A stretch of 64,000 nucleotides of DNA from Lucifuga dentata (Eukaryota; Chordata; Actinopteri; Ophidiiformes; Bythitidae), in NCBI GenBank assembly GCA_014773175.1, contig VXCM01002782.1:1-64000 (forward strand). Direction: 5' to 3'. Below are positions 22,344-34,546 of this stretch, in pieces (within the stretch, counting starts at the first letter, position 1; each line of letters starts with the position of its first letter). The translations under genes were made by a program, and so were the position numbers. A model generated the notes under the pieces. That model had not been told where the DNA came from. It searched no databases and worked only from the letters and a program-made list of their open reading frames with translations.

Positions 22344-23125
22344 AGGTAAGGTAGGTAAAGTTTATTTATATAGCACCTATCAAGAGCAGAACTCACAAAG
22401 TGCTTCACAATAAAAGCAAATTAAAACAAACATATAGGCAAAACAAACAAAATACAAACCAAGTCAGTTAAATCTGTATAAAAACGTTTTAAGAAGCCGC
22501 TTAAAAGAGTCCACAGTTTCTGCCAGTCTTATATCATTGGGGAGTATATTCCAGAGCCTGGGGGCACTACAGCAAAGGCACAATCATTCCCCGTCTTTAA
22601 GTTTGATGGGGGACGGCGAGTAGCTTCTGATTAGATGATCTAAGAGTCCTTCCAGTTGAATATGGCGTCAAAAGTTCAGATATACAGTATAAGCCAGAGC
22701 TGATTGTGAACAGTCTTATTTGTAAATACCGTAATAAAATTTTGAAATCAATCCTGTATTTCACTGGTAGCCAGTGTAAAGAGGAGAACAGGAAAGATGA
22801 TGTTCTGCAGCTGGCATAACAGTCTTGCAGCAGTATTCTGTACAAGCTGGAGTTTTCCCAGAAGAGTTTTGTTAAGACATGTGAACAGACAGTTACAACA
22901 GTCCAACCTGGATGATATGATCACATGTATGATGGTCTCAAAGACACTGTGTGGAACAACAGATCGTAGCTTAGAGATGTTACAAAGCTGGTAAAAACAG
23001 TTTCGTGACAAAGACTTAATGTACTGGTTTAAGTGCTGATCAAAGAGAATACCTAAATTTCTGCAGCAGGATTTTATGAGAAATGAACCAAACTGTACTG
23101 ATGGTATGGTGGTCTCAGAACTTCA
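22344..23125 (-). pseudogene. L2/CR1-like LINE, ORF2 C-terminus and 3' tail
   Basis: Minus-strand remnant of a non-LTR retrotransposon. From 23125 leftwards it reads FGSFLIKSC, RNLGILFDQHLNQYIK, SRNCFYQLCNISKLR, SSRLDCCNCLF, LQLVQNTAARLL. After a frameshift near 22790 come SLHWLPVKYRIDFKILL (about 22732-22782), ISELLTPYSTGRTLRSS, and a degraded LWNILPNDIRL at about 22530. This order (RNLGV-F, SRLDYCN, LQ-VQN-AARL, LHWLPV--RI-FK-L, LRS, LWN-LP) is the well-known region after the RT domain in vertebrate L2/CR1-group LINEs. The 3' UTR (22344-22590) shows, on the minus strand, GTGAAGCACTTTGTGAG and CTATATAAATAAA. The 5' part with endonuclease and RT is absent. Frameshifted and non-functional. Confidence 0.8.
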
Positions 23126-23149
23126 GTTTGATAGAGCATCAATTCAATT

Positions 23150-23660
23150 CAGTTCAGTTCAGTGAACTTTATTTGTCCCCAAAGGTCAATGACGATGGAG
23201 GCATATAAAAACAGATATTAAAATTAAAAAGTTAAAAGTTAAATACTGAGGTTAAGGAGGCGAACTGCCTCAGGAACAAATAACTTCCTCCTTCGGATTG
23301 TCAAGCATCTGATGCTCTGAAGGCATCTTCCAGAGGGAAGCCATTCAAAGGAGGAGTGGAGGATGTGTGAAGGGTCTTGAAGGATGGATTTGGCTTTTTG
23401 GACAGTCTGAATTTGGTGAAATGGAGAGATGCTTCTTAGTTTCTTACAGGTGATTTTTGAACAGGTGTTACCATCCTGTCAAGGCTCTTCTTGTTTTGAA
23501 TATTTAAGAAATGATCCAGCAGGTGAAAGAAAAATTAAGAATGCTTTCAATAAAACAGCTGTAAAAGGAGATGCAGTTGCTCATCTGCAGTTGTGTTTCT
23601 GGATCTTCTGGCTTCCTCTGCATCTATGTCAAGAAGCTTCTGGACAGAGCAGACCTGTAT
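23150..23660 (-). pseudogene. Second LINE ORF2 C-terminal fragment
   Basis: Directly right of the previous fragment and in the same orientation but from a different family. Minus-strand frames read LLLQLFY (about 23550), a degraded LNFSFTCW block, then after frameshifts AKSILQDPSHILHSSFEWLP and SGRC, followed by RRRKLFVPEAVRLLNLSI and a stop (23249-23251). The signature L-P-S-G-R ... R-x-[KN]-x-[FL]-x-P-x-A-[VI]-x-L-L-N is the typical C-terminus of a LINE group common in teleosts. The 3' tail on the minus strand runs through GGGGACAAATAAAGTTCACT to repeated TGAAC/TGAAT. Multiple breaks; dead. Confidence 0.65.
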
Positions 23661-23679
23661 CATAATTAACGCTGGGTTT

Positions 23680-23683
<4 letters not shown>

Positions 23684-23741
<58 letters not shown>

Positions 23742-23750
23742 TGCGTGTGC
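23684..23750. repeat. (GT)n microsatellite
   Basis: About 25 perfect GT units, then ATGTGCGTGCGTGTGC. Confidence 0.95.
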
Positions 23751-24295
23751 GGTGGAGGGGCTGCATGCTGATTGAGAACCAATTGCTATGATTGTGGATG
23801 AGCCGCATGTTTTCTGGGAACCAATGACTGTGATTGTAGGGGGCTGATAGAGGACAGGTGTGTCTCCACTCTGGTCTACATTGCAGTCACACACAGCAGA
23901 CACTGGTGGCATTTGGTACGTCTGTGTTTTCTCTGTTCAGGCCAGAGTCTGCTTAAGGTGCTGCAGTCTGAAGCTGAGTTGGGTTTCCTGAAGGCTGAGG
24001 AACAGCCAGTCAGCAGAGTCCATTGCGGCAGTTTGTAGAGGACTGCCAGTTGGTGCCTGGAAAGGATGGACTGAAATGCAAAATCTAAAACCTCTGGAGT
24101 CCCTGACTATGTCTTACCCCTCTATGGGACTTTATTGACAGTATCTCATCAGACTATTCTCCTGGAGCTTTGGACTTTCGTGTTTTAATCTATTTTTACA
24201 ATTGTAATAAAAGAGAGTTTTTAACCTAATTGCCAAGTGGTCTTTTGCCCATTCCTGATACTGGCTTTGTACCTGGCTTCTACCTGCAAGCCCAC
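23751..24295. other. Unrecognised non-coding stretch
   Basis: No gene recognised. ATTGTAATAAAAGAGAG near 24199 resembles a polyadenylation region of an old element, without further support. Confidence 0.4.
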
Positions 24296-24298
24296 TTA

Positions 24299-24915
24299 TG
24301 CTGCGTTCCACAGACCTCAGAACTCAGATTTTTCTGACTTCTTACTTGGAAAAATGCGTTGGAATGGCTTTTGAAATCGAAGCTCCAGCTGGGAAACTCT
24401 GACCAAAATCATCTACCCCAACGAGTATGACGTCACTCAACATGGCAGCACCAGTGGAAGTGAGCTTTGTGAATGGAAATGATTGGCTAAAAGATGAATA
24501 AAGTATTTTTTCTTGTGTGAATTGAAAGAAAAAGGTCAGAATATATCGCCAAGTTAACTATTTTGTATAATAACTGTTTGCCATTGATATGTAAGTGTAA
24601 ATAATTTCATATTACTTCTCTGCAAAAATTTTAATGCCCACTGTGATTAATATCATTGTAAAACAACACAACCAAACAGTCCTGTAGTCTAACTTTNTAA
24701 TGCCCACTGTGATTAATATCATTGTAAAACAACACAACCAAACAGTCCTGTAGTCTAACTTTAATTAGCATTTATTATAATGTTTAATTCATTTTACAGT
24801 ATTTATTGGTGTTCATCTATGTTTTTTTGATTACATTTGGCTGGAATGGTTTGAAGTTGGAATTTGGAACTTCTGACTGGGAAAAATTTGACTTCTGAGG
24901 TCTGTGAATGCAGCA
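24299..24915. mobile_element. PIF/Harbinger-like MITE, TTA-flanked
   Basis: Left end TGCTGCGTTCCACAGACCTC (24299 on), right end, inverted, TGCTGCATTCACAGACCTC. TTA stands at both edges (24296-24298 and 24916-24918). Inner TIR sequence continues (CAGATTTTTCTGACTTC against CAAATTTTTCCCAGTC). A TTA duplication is typical of PIF/Harbinger. The N at 24698 separates two copies of a 66-bp block, an assembly duplication that inflates the length. It lies just downstream of the last hAT exon segment, in the presumed intron. Confidence 0.78.
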
Positions 24916-25121
24916 TTAATACCTGAAAACATAAAGACAACATTATAAAATATGTATAAAATAATATTCAATAACATCGATCTACCACAAAATTTTGGCC
25001 TACCTGTGGAAGCTGCAGCAGGTTCTGGCTGCACTGGTGCTGATGATGTGGATGGTTCAGGGGACAGATGTTATGAGGTGCATTTCTCATCAAGGTGCAT
25101 GCTCTGCTTTCAGGCATCTTA

Positions 25122-25726
25122 GGCTCTGTCCACATTAATATGGATATTTTACACGCAAACGGTATTTTAGGCCACTAAAACAGAGATGTTTTGAAACAGC
25201 TTCTACAGCTTCAGATTTCTAAAAACTCTGCTTTCTGTGTATCTGTGTGGACATAAAAAACAGAGTGTTTGAGAAATGATGACATCAGAACTAAACTCAC
25301 GCATGCAAACTGTTGCTTTGTGCAATGAGCATGCAGCAGAAACAGTAACAACAACAACAATGGCAGTTTCTTTACGTTTAGTTAGCAGTAGCAGTCGCAA
25401 GTTTTCAAATTAACTTGGCATTGCTGCACCACTTTACCAGCAGACAACAATGTCTGCAACTGCTGTGTCCAATATTACTGGGTCCATGGCGTCTGCCAGA
25501 AACGACAGCTTTGGATCAGGTGGGACAGGTCAGAATTTATCGCCACCTGCTGGCCTGCATGCATTTGTAGCTGTTTGAGCGTTCTCGTGTGGACAGAGAT
25601 ATTTTGTACAATGATGTTTGTGTGGACATACTTTTTTTTTTTTTTTTTTTNTTTTTTTTTTTTTTTTTGAATAGTGGGGAAAAAATATCCGTTTAAAAAA
25701 ATATCTGTATTTGTGCGGACTAGGTC
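25122..25726. mobile_element. MITE with TTA flanks inside the hAT pseudogene
   Basis: Left end GGCTCTGTCCACATTAATAT, right end (inverted) GACCTAGTCCGCACAAATAC. TTA lies at 25119-25121 and 25727-25729, the 3-bp duplication of PIF/Harbinger-type elements. It separates SQFKTLGFHNPANADTA of the hAT transposase from its downstream part. An N at 25651 sits in poly-T. No coding sequence of its own. Confidence 0.75.
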
Positions 25727-26719
25727 TTATAGCTGTGTCAGCATTTGCCGGATTGTGAAAGCCAAGTGTTTTAAATTGTGAATCAAGTAAAGTTGCCAGT
25801 GAATTCACACTCATGCTCTCAGCACCAGACAGTTTGTCAATCAGTACTCTGTTGAGATTTTGTCCGAGTTGTTTTGCCATGTCATTTGTGGATTGACTTA
25901 TGTCTGAGCATGTGGATCAGTGGGATTATTTTGGAGCCTGACACTCCTTGCTCTTGAGAAAGCTCTGCAGTGGCCACTTGAAATGGTGACAGAATTTTCG
26001 CACTTTGTGCTGTGGCCTCATATTCAGTCAAAGGAGCCAAATCTGTTTTTAATGTTTTCAGAGCTGCTGCCACTGCATCCTTCTGCTCATACAAACATTA
26101 TAACATCTCAAAAGTGCTGTTCCTACATGTTTCCACCTCCATTATAAATTTCATGACCTGATGGCCCATTTGCACCTGCATCTGTTGAAGCCTCTCCTTT
26201 GCTGTGGTGCTCATTTTTGCCCTTGACCTGATGTCATCAAGGCCAGGAGCTGCAGCAATGGATTTTTTAATTTTTTAATTTTTTTTTTTTTTACCACCGG
26301 ATTTAGGGCACGTGCAATGCAGACAGCATGCCTAACTTTCAGAATGTTAGCAGTAGCTACCATATTTGTGCTGCATCTGTCACCAAGCATCTCACTTTTC
26401 CCCAAATGCCCCATTCCTCCATCAGCTCCTGTCCAAGTCCTGCAATATTCTCAGCTGTGTGACTTTTGGGGACAGGACGAACCCCCAAAAGGGTGGTGGA
26501 GAGTTTATCTTCACCATCAACAAAATGGCAGGTGACAGCGAGATATGCATCCATGTTAATGGAGGTCCACATATCTGCTGTGAGGCCGACACTATCAGCA
26601 TTCAGTAATTCAGCTTTTTCCTCCTTTTCCTCCACACACCACCACCTCTACACCTTGGCTTTAACAGCCTGCCTAGAGGAGATAGTGTACGTGAGATCCA
26701 GTTTAGCCACAAATCTAAC

Positions 26720-27015
26720 TGTAAAGCCAGAAATCTTTGTCCATCCATCTGTCCAACTGTGGCAGCAATATCTCTAGAACCTGGCACTGTATGAAGTTGA
26801 AATTCAACAGGTATAATGCTCAGGGCCCAAGGACGTGCAGTGTCACATGTGAAAATGTTTGCATGAGTGGTTCTCAAATTGAGCTGTGCCGGTAAAAAGT
26901 AGTCCGTGCAGCAGGATACGCTCCATGGCGGCATATGCTCCGCTCCACGGGCACTCATGGCAGGCTGCGGCGCAAACCATAAAGTCCAGCCCAATCCGAA
27001 TATGCACGTTTTGAA
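26720..27015 (-). mobile_element. Repeat C1 inserted in the hAT transposase exon
   Basis: Reverse complement of a sequence also present at 59340-59757. Shared blocks include CAGCCTGCCAT, GGAGCGTATCCTGC (here), ACCGGCACAGCTCAATTTGA, CACGTCCTTGGGCCCTGAGC and a GGACAGATGGATGGACA run. It lies between the LDDALVDF and FVAKLDLTY blocks of the transposase, which are close together in intact relatives, so it is an insertion. Superfamily unknown. Confidence 0.65.
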
Positions 27016-27976
27016 CAGGCACTGAACTAGTGCTCCCAAATCAGGATCACACACCACAGTGAAAGGCTGAGAGTCTTTCACTGTGAAGTCCACAAGAGCA
27101 TCATCAAGCTCTTGCTTCCTGGCTCTTAAAATTGATAATACAATAAAAAAATAAAAATAGATTAATTTGGCTTTTCATTGAAATGTAGTTTCTGACAGGC
27201 AATTGATACACAGGAGTAGGCTTGTGCTGCAATGCTTAAAAAAAGTCACTCGCTGCATCTAGGTTATAACTAGTGTAAATCCTCCTTACCTTGATGGGAA
27301 CTTTATGGAATTGTGAACTTTTTCCACAGACTTTTACTCCTACTCAGTACAGTAAACATGTTCTTTTGCGCTATTCTCTCTCTGTGGTCTTTGTCTTGTT
27401 ACTGCACTTCCTGTCTACGTGCACTATGTTAAATGTAGCACCAGGAGGTCCTGGAGAAACAACATTTCATCCTGCCTGTGTACTTGCATATGGATGCTTT
27501 GACAAAAGCTCTGATTCTGGATTGGTGGCATCAACAGGCTGATTCTTTTCGTGCGTGGCTCAATATTGCCTCAGTATTGATGACGTGTTGTTATTGTACA
27601 TCAGCTGCTGAGGAAGAGCAAACGCCTGCAAAATCACGATGACAGTGTTATTCATAGCTTATCGTCAGTCAAACCACATCGACCAACATTTTTTGTTTGC
27701 TCAGGGTTGTGTGGAAGCCTTGCACTGATCATCCATCAGTTTAAGTATTATCATTCTTCATTCCACCTTGTGAGGTTTTTATTTTTGTCATGTTAGTTTC
27801 CAGGTAATAATATTATTTTTAACTTCTATTTGTTTGCAAAGCCCCTTGAATAATATGTATTAGTGCTATTACAGTATTAGCATTAATGACCACTGACAAT
27901 AAAGTGAAGCTACCTTATTCAGTGGCACCAACTCAAAATATTCCCACACTTGTGATCTCTTCCTTGATGGCTCCAT

Positions 27977-28260
27977 TACTAGACAATCCAAAAGCACAGT
28001 GACAGCTATTATCAACACCTGGTACAAGATGTAAAACACCATTTCAGCCATCTTTAATATACTGTGTATCACGCCAGAGTTTCAAAGTTGCACATATCAA
28101 ACCAAACCAGTCAGCTGACTCAGTCTGAATGAAGCGGTGACGTGGTTCAAACGTCATCAGTCGTGATTTTACCCAGAGTGAAGCAAGCTTCGGCACAATG
28201 CTTAAAAAAAATACCCTTTCAAGTTTGAAGCATGGTTCAGAGTGCCAGAGTCAAACGTAA
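27977..28260 (-). other. Probable 5' region of the hAT element
   Basis: Upstream (minus strand) of the BED exon. GTGACGTGGTTCAAACGTCA and the repeated GAAGC.../CAAGC words near 28170-28250 are reminiscent of hAT subterminal motifs. No exact TIR or 8-bp duplication could be fixed. Confidence 0.35.
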
Positions 28261-29187
28261 CATAACTAGCCATCAATAAGCTTTTAGTATCATGTTTATT
28301 TGGCCAAAGTACTGTCACACACACAAAAAATTTCCTGTGGCTTCACAACTGTTCCTCATATACACAATAACACAGTAAGAATAAGGGATTAAAATAAGAT
28401 GTACAAGATGATAAAATAGTGGAAAGTTAGAATAAAGGTAAAAATAGTAAACTGGAAAAATGCAACTGTTAAACACGACAATAATAAAGTGCAAAGTGTC
28501 TGCAAAGTAAATATGTATATAATGACTGTTTACATACTTTATTTACAATAAAGTAATAAAGTTGCCCTTTTTCGTCTTTGTGATCTGTGTGTGGATGTGT
28601 GCTGAAAATAAAAGACTTTGCATTGCATGGAGATGATTAATACTAAAAAAAATAAAGATGAGTCAAGGATGTGTATATTACATAAAGGAAGCCTGGCTGT
28701 GTTATGCTACCTGCTAATTAATACCTGAGTGTCTTCCTATTTGTATAAATGTCACTCTCAGCTTTTAAAAAGCTATTTACCTGCACAACAGCTCATGTGA
28801 CGTTACATTTAAAAATTTTTTTACAACTGCAAATAGCTAGATGGCCAATCATTAGAGCTCATACCCCCGAGACAAAATGGGTGGGCTTCATAAAGCTTAG
28901 CAAAAGACTTAGTGGGCAAATATCGTCATGGAAACACGTTCCCTCATCCTGTTACCGGCATCTTTTAGCGTTTGCCATGAAAGAGGCGTTAATACGGTAC
29001 TTCCTTATTTACATATCGTGCAAACTATTCATTCATGAAAAATTAAGTCTCTCATGTGTTAATGATCAATAAATTTGATAGATTCAGCTGATCAGTCAGT
29101 TTATCTAAATGGTGAGTTTTGATCCGATCTCACACATTTTCTTGTGGCACTAATCTTATTCATTATCCCTCATCTGCTGTGCTCTGT
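28261..29187. other. Unrecognised; possible LINE 3' tail at its left
   Basis: 28290-28520 (GTTTATTTGGCCAAAGTACT, then AATTTCCTGTGGCTTCACAA) looks like the inverted 3' UTR of a fish retroposon. The rest, including the 107-codon frame at 28749-29072, is unrecognised. Confidence 0.35.
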
Positions 29188-29208
29188 GCACACACACACA
29201 CAAACAAC

Positions 29209-29249
<41 letters not shown>
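29188..29249. repeat. (CA)n microsatellite
   Basis: CA repeat with AACAACC and TA interruptions. Confidence 0.93.
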
Positions 29250-31968
29250 CCCTCAACCCCCCCCTTCCGCACAGCAATTACACAATACAGAGTAATGTGG
29301 ATCTATCTCTTAACTTACTGTCAATCTCTCTATCTCGTAATGTTAAGAAATCAATTAAAAATTAGTTATTTTCCATCTTATTTTCAAGTTTAATCAAAAT
29401 GGATTCTGAATGTTTTGAGTAATCCTGCTAATAAACCTTCGTGGCACCTTCGCTCCCATGCTGTGATTGGCTGTGTTTTCTTTTTTATTCTGGTACCCAT
29501 AATGCAGCTGCTTCAGAAAAAGAAATGACAGGGCTTTGTATTTAGTATTGGCACATCTATGCTTCCCCCTGCTGGACAACAATGAAATGAAAAACCTCTG
29601 ATTTTTTCATTGTACTGTGATTTGATTGTCATGTGGTATGAAAAAGTCATGTCACAATGAAAAACAATTCAATCATTCAAACAAAAAAAACAAATGGAGC
29701 TTGCACTATACCATATTTTTCACTTAATTATGACAATAAATGCACGTGTTGAAATGAAATACAATTAAAACTATTGTATTTCACAAATGTGTATTATATT
29801 TCACTTTATTTTTTTTTTTTTATTTTAATTGTGTCCCTTATAATCTTCCATAGTTGATAGTTTTAGAACTTGACAAATAAAAAGTGGAGCTCCTGGATGA
29901 GATTATTAAATGCCTCTGGTTGTTCTCTCCCACGTACACACAGGTGTCTCCATGTGATTAGAACACCTTCCTCAACACCGTCCGCCTCAAAGCTAACGCT
30001 TAAGCAAGCTAGCGACAGCAGAGTTGTTTGTTGTTGCAACAAAAAGTGCTTTCATACACTTTTTTTTGTTTTTTTCCTCAAAGAAATGATCTCAGCTGCT
30101 GTTTTTCTACTCAAACAACAACAACGTGTCAACACAGCCTTACAGACTTTAATTAAATTTAGTAGAACATCAGGGTGTAGACCAAGGAGCCAGATTTGTT
30201 TCAGTACATATTTGGATGAGCCTGAAAAGATTATTCCTTTATTTATTTATTTTATATTTTGATATTCCATGACATTTTCCTGTAATTGGCTGCCACATTC
30301 TTGTAAGTATAGCCACGCACCGCTATAACTCATTGCATTGTACAACTGATATCCAATTTATTTGAGCCGTGCACATATCATCTTAGAGCGATTCTGCAAA
30401 AATTGATAGCACGTTGCCTGTAAGTGGTGCTACAGCAACATGACAAATGTAAATGGTTACAACTCCAAGCATATAAGCCTGATCCATTTTAAATTCTGTA
30501 AATTTTATCCTAAAATCCCCAGGCAAAATCATGGCTGCCATCAGTCAACCTGCAAAGATGAAGCTTGAAAATCTGTACTTAAAGTAATTATTATTAGCAA
30601 CAAATTTGATGGATTTTGATGGAGGATTGGTGCATACAGCGTGTTTCGATTTGAGTGTTTTTCCTGTCACGGCACAACAATCAGGACAAAGCAAACAGAC
30701 AGTCTGCTCCAGCAAGTCTGAAACTGCATTTCCACCCACCTCCCCTCAGCATCTCTCTATCCTGATGGCCAGCCTCTAATGCATTAGTGGCAGTGACAAG
30801 GAGAAGCCGTTCTGACGAGAGAGAGATTTGGTTTTCTCCTCGGTGGTAATGGGGAAAAAAAGAAGCCTATAGTCTAATTCCACATCTTAATGTGAAGGAC
30901 GGGTCTGCCAGAAAGGAGCCTGTTGTGGTGCGAGGCTGTGGATGCTGGGATTATAATGGCTTTTGGAGAGGATGAAAAGTGCAGATTGGCTGTGGGAAGA
31001 AGCTGGGTCTAAAGCCCGGTGCCATCGGTGGACGCCACATGTGGAGATGGTGGCGTTTTGTTCAGCGGCGCATCGTAAATCCAATTAAGCACTGAAATCA
31101 ACATTTACACTCACGGGCGAAAAACACATGGACAGAACAGCCATATTAATGACTCACAAGCAGCAAAATATTTGTTTCTGAGAGTCACAGAAATGGAAGA
31201 ATAGGGAGCTTAGCCAAATTGGCACTTGAAAATATTAAAAAATCCCAGCGCCAACAAGTGTTTACTCTCTCTTTGTGGCCTTTTATTTGAAATACAAAGC
31301 TGTTTCTCATCATCAAGTTAAAAAACAAACTGCAGCTCTAAATCATGAAGATGCACAAACAACCTTCTCCCAAATAAATGATGGCTTGGTTAGAGTTCCA
31401 GATATGCAGCAATATATAAATTACACTAATGTGGAGTATAATACTAATGTTACCGCTTTCTAAAAGCTTATACAGAGTGTATAACTAAAAGTTTTATTCA
31501 TAACAAATAAGTAATTTATTAATACCTTTTTCAGTAATAAGCTATTAATAATAACATTTATATGTGTAAACTTAATGACTTATTATAAAAAAAGAAACTT
31601 GTGACCCTTTAAAAAAGTGGTTTTCACAATAAACCCATATAGGAAGCATAGGCATAGATTTACATATAGAGGGTAGGGACATGTCCCCATCAAAACCCAG
31701 CTCAGTTGTCAACTTCCGATATTTTTATTGGGTAGAGTTTGTTTTACCTGAGATGTTCCTCATACGTGACAGTTATGACATTTTTTTTTTTTTTACTGTC
31801 TACCTCTAATCTCTGCTGACAGGATACATGCAATAATTAACACATTTTCACTATTTCCAAGTGTGTATTTAATAAGAATGCATACTACACTACAGCTTTG
31901 TGTGAGGTTAGGGTTAGGGAACGTCAAGAAAGTGCAATCCTTAAAAGCTTTGCATAGAAATCTCTCCA
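29250..31968. other. Long stretch without recognised genes or repeats
   Basis: 2.7 kb in which I identify no element and no exon. The 130-codon frame at 29870-30262 is not a known family. 30640-31090 is repeat-free and GC-richer and could be conserved regulatory sequence (inference only). Confidence 0.45.
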
Positions 31969-31975
31969 TCCATCC

Positions 31976-32307
31976 GTTATCAACACCCGCTTATCTTGTT
32001 CAGGGTCGACGGGGGGCTGGAGCCGATCCCAGCGGTCACTGCTTACACACTGGAGGTCACCAGCCAATCACAGGGCTGACACACAAACATACACACAAAC
32101 ACACACACACATACACACTCATTTACACCTACGATTGATTTAGTTTCCAGTTCACCAAACATGTCTTTGGAAGTGGGAGGAAACCGGAGCACCCAGAGGA
32201 AACCCACGCGGACATGGGTAGAACATACAAAATCCACACAGAAAGGACCCATGGGATTCAAACCCAGAACCTTTTTGCTGTGAGGTAACGGTGTTAAACT
32301 ACTGCTT
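31976..32307 (-). mobile_element. SINE S2, inverted, near full length
   Basis: Common teleost repeat: tail (ATCC)n at the left, then GGGGGGCTGGAGCCGATCCC, ACCAGCCAATCACAGGGCTG, a CA-rich spacer, AACATGTCTTTGGAAGTGGG, CACCCAGAGGAAACCCACGC and, at the right, a tRNA-like head with GGGATTCAAACCCAGAACC (B-box complement) and TGCTGTGAGG. AATCTCT occurs at 31969-31975 and 32308-32314, a likely 7-bp target duplication. Orientation is minus because the head with the pol III box lies at the right. Confidence 0.75.
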
Positions 32308-32361
32308 AATCTCTTTAGAATTTACAGTAAATACACTTGTTGGCATGGAACCTTTTTTACT

Positions 32362-32947
32362 TTAAAAGACCATACCACCCATTTTTCATGTTTCAGCCTA
32401 ATATATTCAGTTTTCATACATGTAATGTTACTGACAATCATTTCCCAAAGGATAAAACTGTATTTCAGCTTTCCTGATAGTTTTGCTAAATCTCTTAATC
32501 TTTCAAAATCAAATATTCAAGTGATACACCCACCTTAAAAATCAATGTTTCTCCTGCTAATAGTTACACAGCCTTATGAAGTCACGGTCCTTTTTCATAA
32601 ACACAGGTCTTCTTTTGAGACTATATTCCCCAGTGGAGGCATACATTCACTCCACGCTTTTTATTGCACTTAAATGCTAAAATTATGCAACTTCTAAAAA
32701 AACCTGAATATACGTGTTGTTCACAATGATGGATTACCTATCCCAGGAATGTTTCAAGTACCAACAAGTTGATTTTAAAAGTGTATCAGAATGAACTGAA
32801 ACCAGTGGAGGTCTGGAAGGTAGGAAAAACGTTTTTAATTCACTGTTCCAGCAGTATGCTTTAGGAAATGATTGTCAGTAACGTTATGTGTATGAAACTT
32901 GAATATATCAGGCTCAAACATGCAAAATGGATGGTATGGTCCTTTAA
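32362..32947 (+). mobile_element. F1 subfamily A, complete copy
   Basis: TTAAAAGACCATACCACCCA to GATGGTATGGTCCTTTAA, with all interior blocks in order and only small differences from 1661-2301. Both edges are TTAA. Confidence 0.9.
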
Positions 32948-33970
32948 GGAGCACCACACTACAAGAACCATTTTCACATTTATAGTATCCTAGCGGGCGA
33001 TATGTAACTTTTTTGCTTATAAATCTATATAACTTCTGAGCTGTTTATCCTGCATAACATCTTATATTACCCTAAGCTGACTGGCTAAATGGAAAAGGGG
33101 TGTTTGGCATAACAGTTATACTTTCTGTGAGCATTTTAAAAGCTAAGCTGCAATCCTGCAGCTCTGACTTCTCTCAGTCTGTTGATTTGCTGCATAACTC
33201 AAGAATTTCCTGCAGTAATAAAACGACTCATTCATCACAGAGCTGCAGCAACACTCAAACATTAATTAAAAAACCATCATACGTACATCATACATACAGT
33301 TCATGTCCTGTTTAGCATTTACTAACTGGAGGTCAGATTTCATCAGCCAACCAATAAAATTTATCACCAGACTGAAGCAGATCTTTGGCGTTGTTAGAGT
33401 GTTTTATAAATTGACATGCAAAGAGGAAATCAAAGTAAAGATGGATGCAAAGCGAACATAAATGCAGACATCTCTGAAACAGACCGTCCTCATGTCCTTG
33501 CATTCTTGCTTTTTGCGCATTGATGACGACCACACACTTCAGTGGTGGTGCTGTAAGCTAGCAACGGTTGGTTAACCCACCCAAAAACATAAAAACAAAC
33601 CCAGCGAAATAGAAATAGTTTTTGGTTCAGTCACCCACAACAAAACACAGAGGCAGTGATGAGATTGTTGTGGAGCAATGAGGAGGAGGAATTACTGTTA
33701 CCTTGTACTGGTTCCTTACCTCTTCATATCTCTTCATTTGACCAGTCATCATTGAAGGCACGTTTACGTCATGCATTGTTTCAAAAATTGCATATCAACC
33801 CTCTAAAGTGGCCTCTGCAACCCCCCATATGGCCACAATTACATCATATTTCCTGTGCAGCTATAGGGCTTTTTCAATAAAAATGATAAAACACCTAAAA
33901 CAGATGTTTATGAATGAGGAGACATGGTTGCATGATGATACCTGTCTTTACAGACATGATGAATCTGTAT
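32948..33970. other. Unrecognised non-coding stretch
   Basis: No gene recognised. 33811-33870 (GTGGCCTCTGCAACCCCCCA, TTACATCATATTTCCTGTGC) resembles 7207-7260 and may be a small old repeat. Confidence 0.4.
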
Positions 33971-33971
33971 T

Positions 33972-34546
33972 TTAAAGGACCATACCACCCATTTTGCATG
34001 TTTGAGCCTAATATATTAAATTTTCATACATGTNTTTAAAGGACCATACCACCCATTTTGCATGTTTGAGCCTAATATATTAAATTTTCATACATGTAAG
34101 CTTACTGACAATCATTTCCCAAAGCATAGGAACGGCAAATTAAAAATGTTTTTCCTACCTTCCAGACCTCCATTGGTTTCAATTCATTCTGGTACGCTAT
34201 TAAACTTGTTGATACTGTAAACGTTCTTGGGATAGGNTTTAAGCACAATAAAAAGCATGGAGTGAATGTACGTCTCCACCGGGGAATATAGTCCCAAAAG
34301 AAGGCCTGCATTTATCAAAAAATTTAAAGGACTGTGACTTCATAATTTTGCATAACTATTAGCAGAAAAACATGGATTTTTAAGGTGGGTGTATCGCTTG
34401 AATATTTGATTTTGAAAGATTAAGAGATTTTGCAAAATATCAGGAAAGCTGAAATACGGTTTTATCCTTTGGGAAATGATTGTCAGTAACGTAACATGTA
34501 TGAAAATTGAATATATTAGGCTCAAATTTGCAAAATGGTCCTTTAA
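33972..34546 (-). mobile_element. F1 subfamily A, minus-strand copy with two gaps
   Basis: Starts TTAAAGGACCATACCACCCA and ends GCAAAATGGTCCTTTAA. The first 63 bp are present twice around the N at 34034 (assembly duplication). The N at 34237 hides about 60 bp of interior after GGGATAGG. Confidence 0.87.

Larger units (their letters stand above)
25005..27976 (-). pseudogene. hAT-superfamily (ZBED-like) transposase pseudogene, twice interrupted
   Basis: Minus-strand relic of a hAT DNA transposase, the nuclear enzyme that excises and reinserts hAT elements. In order: (1) a putative BED zinc-finger exon at 27914-27976, starting MEPSRKRSQVWEYFELVPLNK and ending at a GT donor; (2) a possible second half of the finger near 27419-27442 (GATFNIVHVDRKC); (3) the main exon from about 27120, with LDDALVDFTVKDSQPFTVV; (4) after an insertion, FVAKLDLTYTISSRQAVKAK; (5) SVGLTADMWTS, holding the first catalytic Asp (about 26574), and CLVTDAAQ, the second (about 26376); (6) ATANILKVRHAVCIARALN; (7) LYEQKDAVAAALKTLK and LSPFQVATAELSQEQG; (8) SLATLLDSQFKTLGF. 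After a second insertion, SPEPSTSSAPVQPEPAAAST ends at a GT donor near 25005. Stops, frameshifts and two insertions kill it. The C-terminal Glu and dimerisation domain were not found. Confidence 0.82.

Noticed and set aside
26602..27093. 163-codon minus-strand frame as a gene
   Set aside because: It joins hAT coding sequence, the inserted C1 repeat and an out-of-frame hAT part; a composite of transposon pieces.
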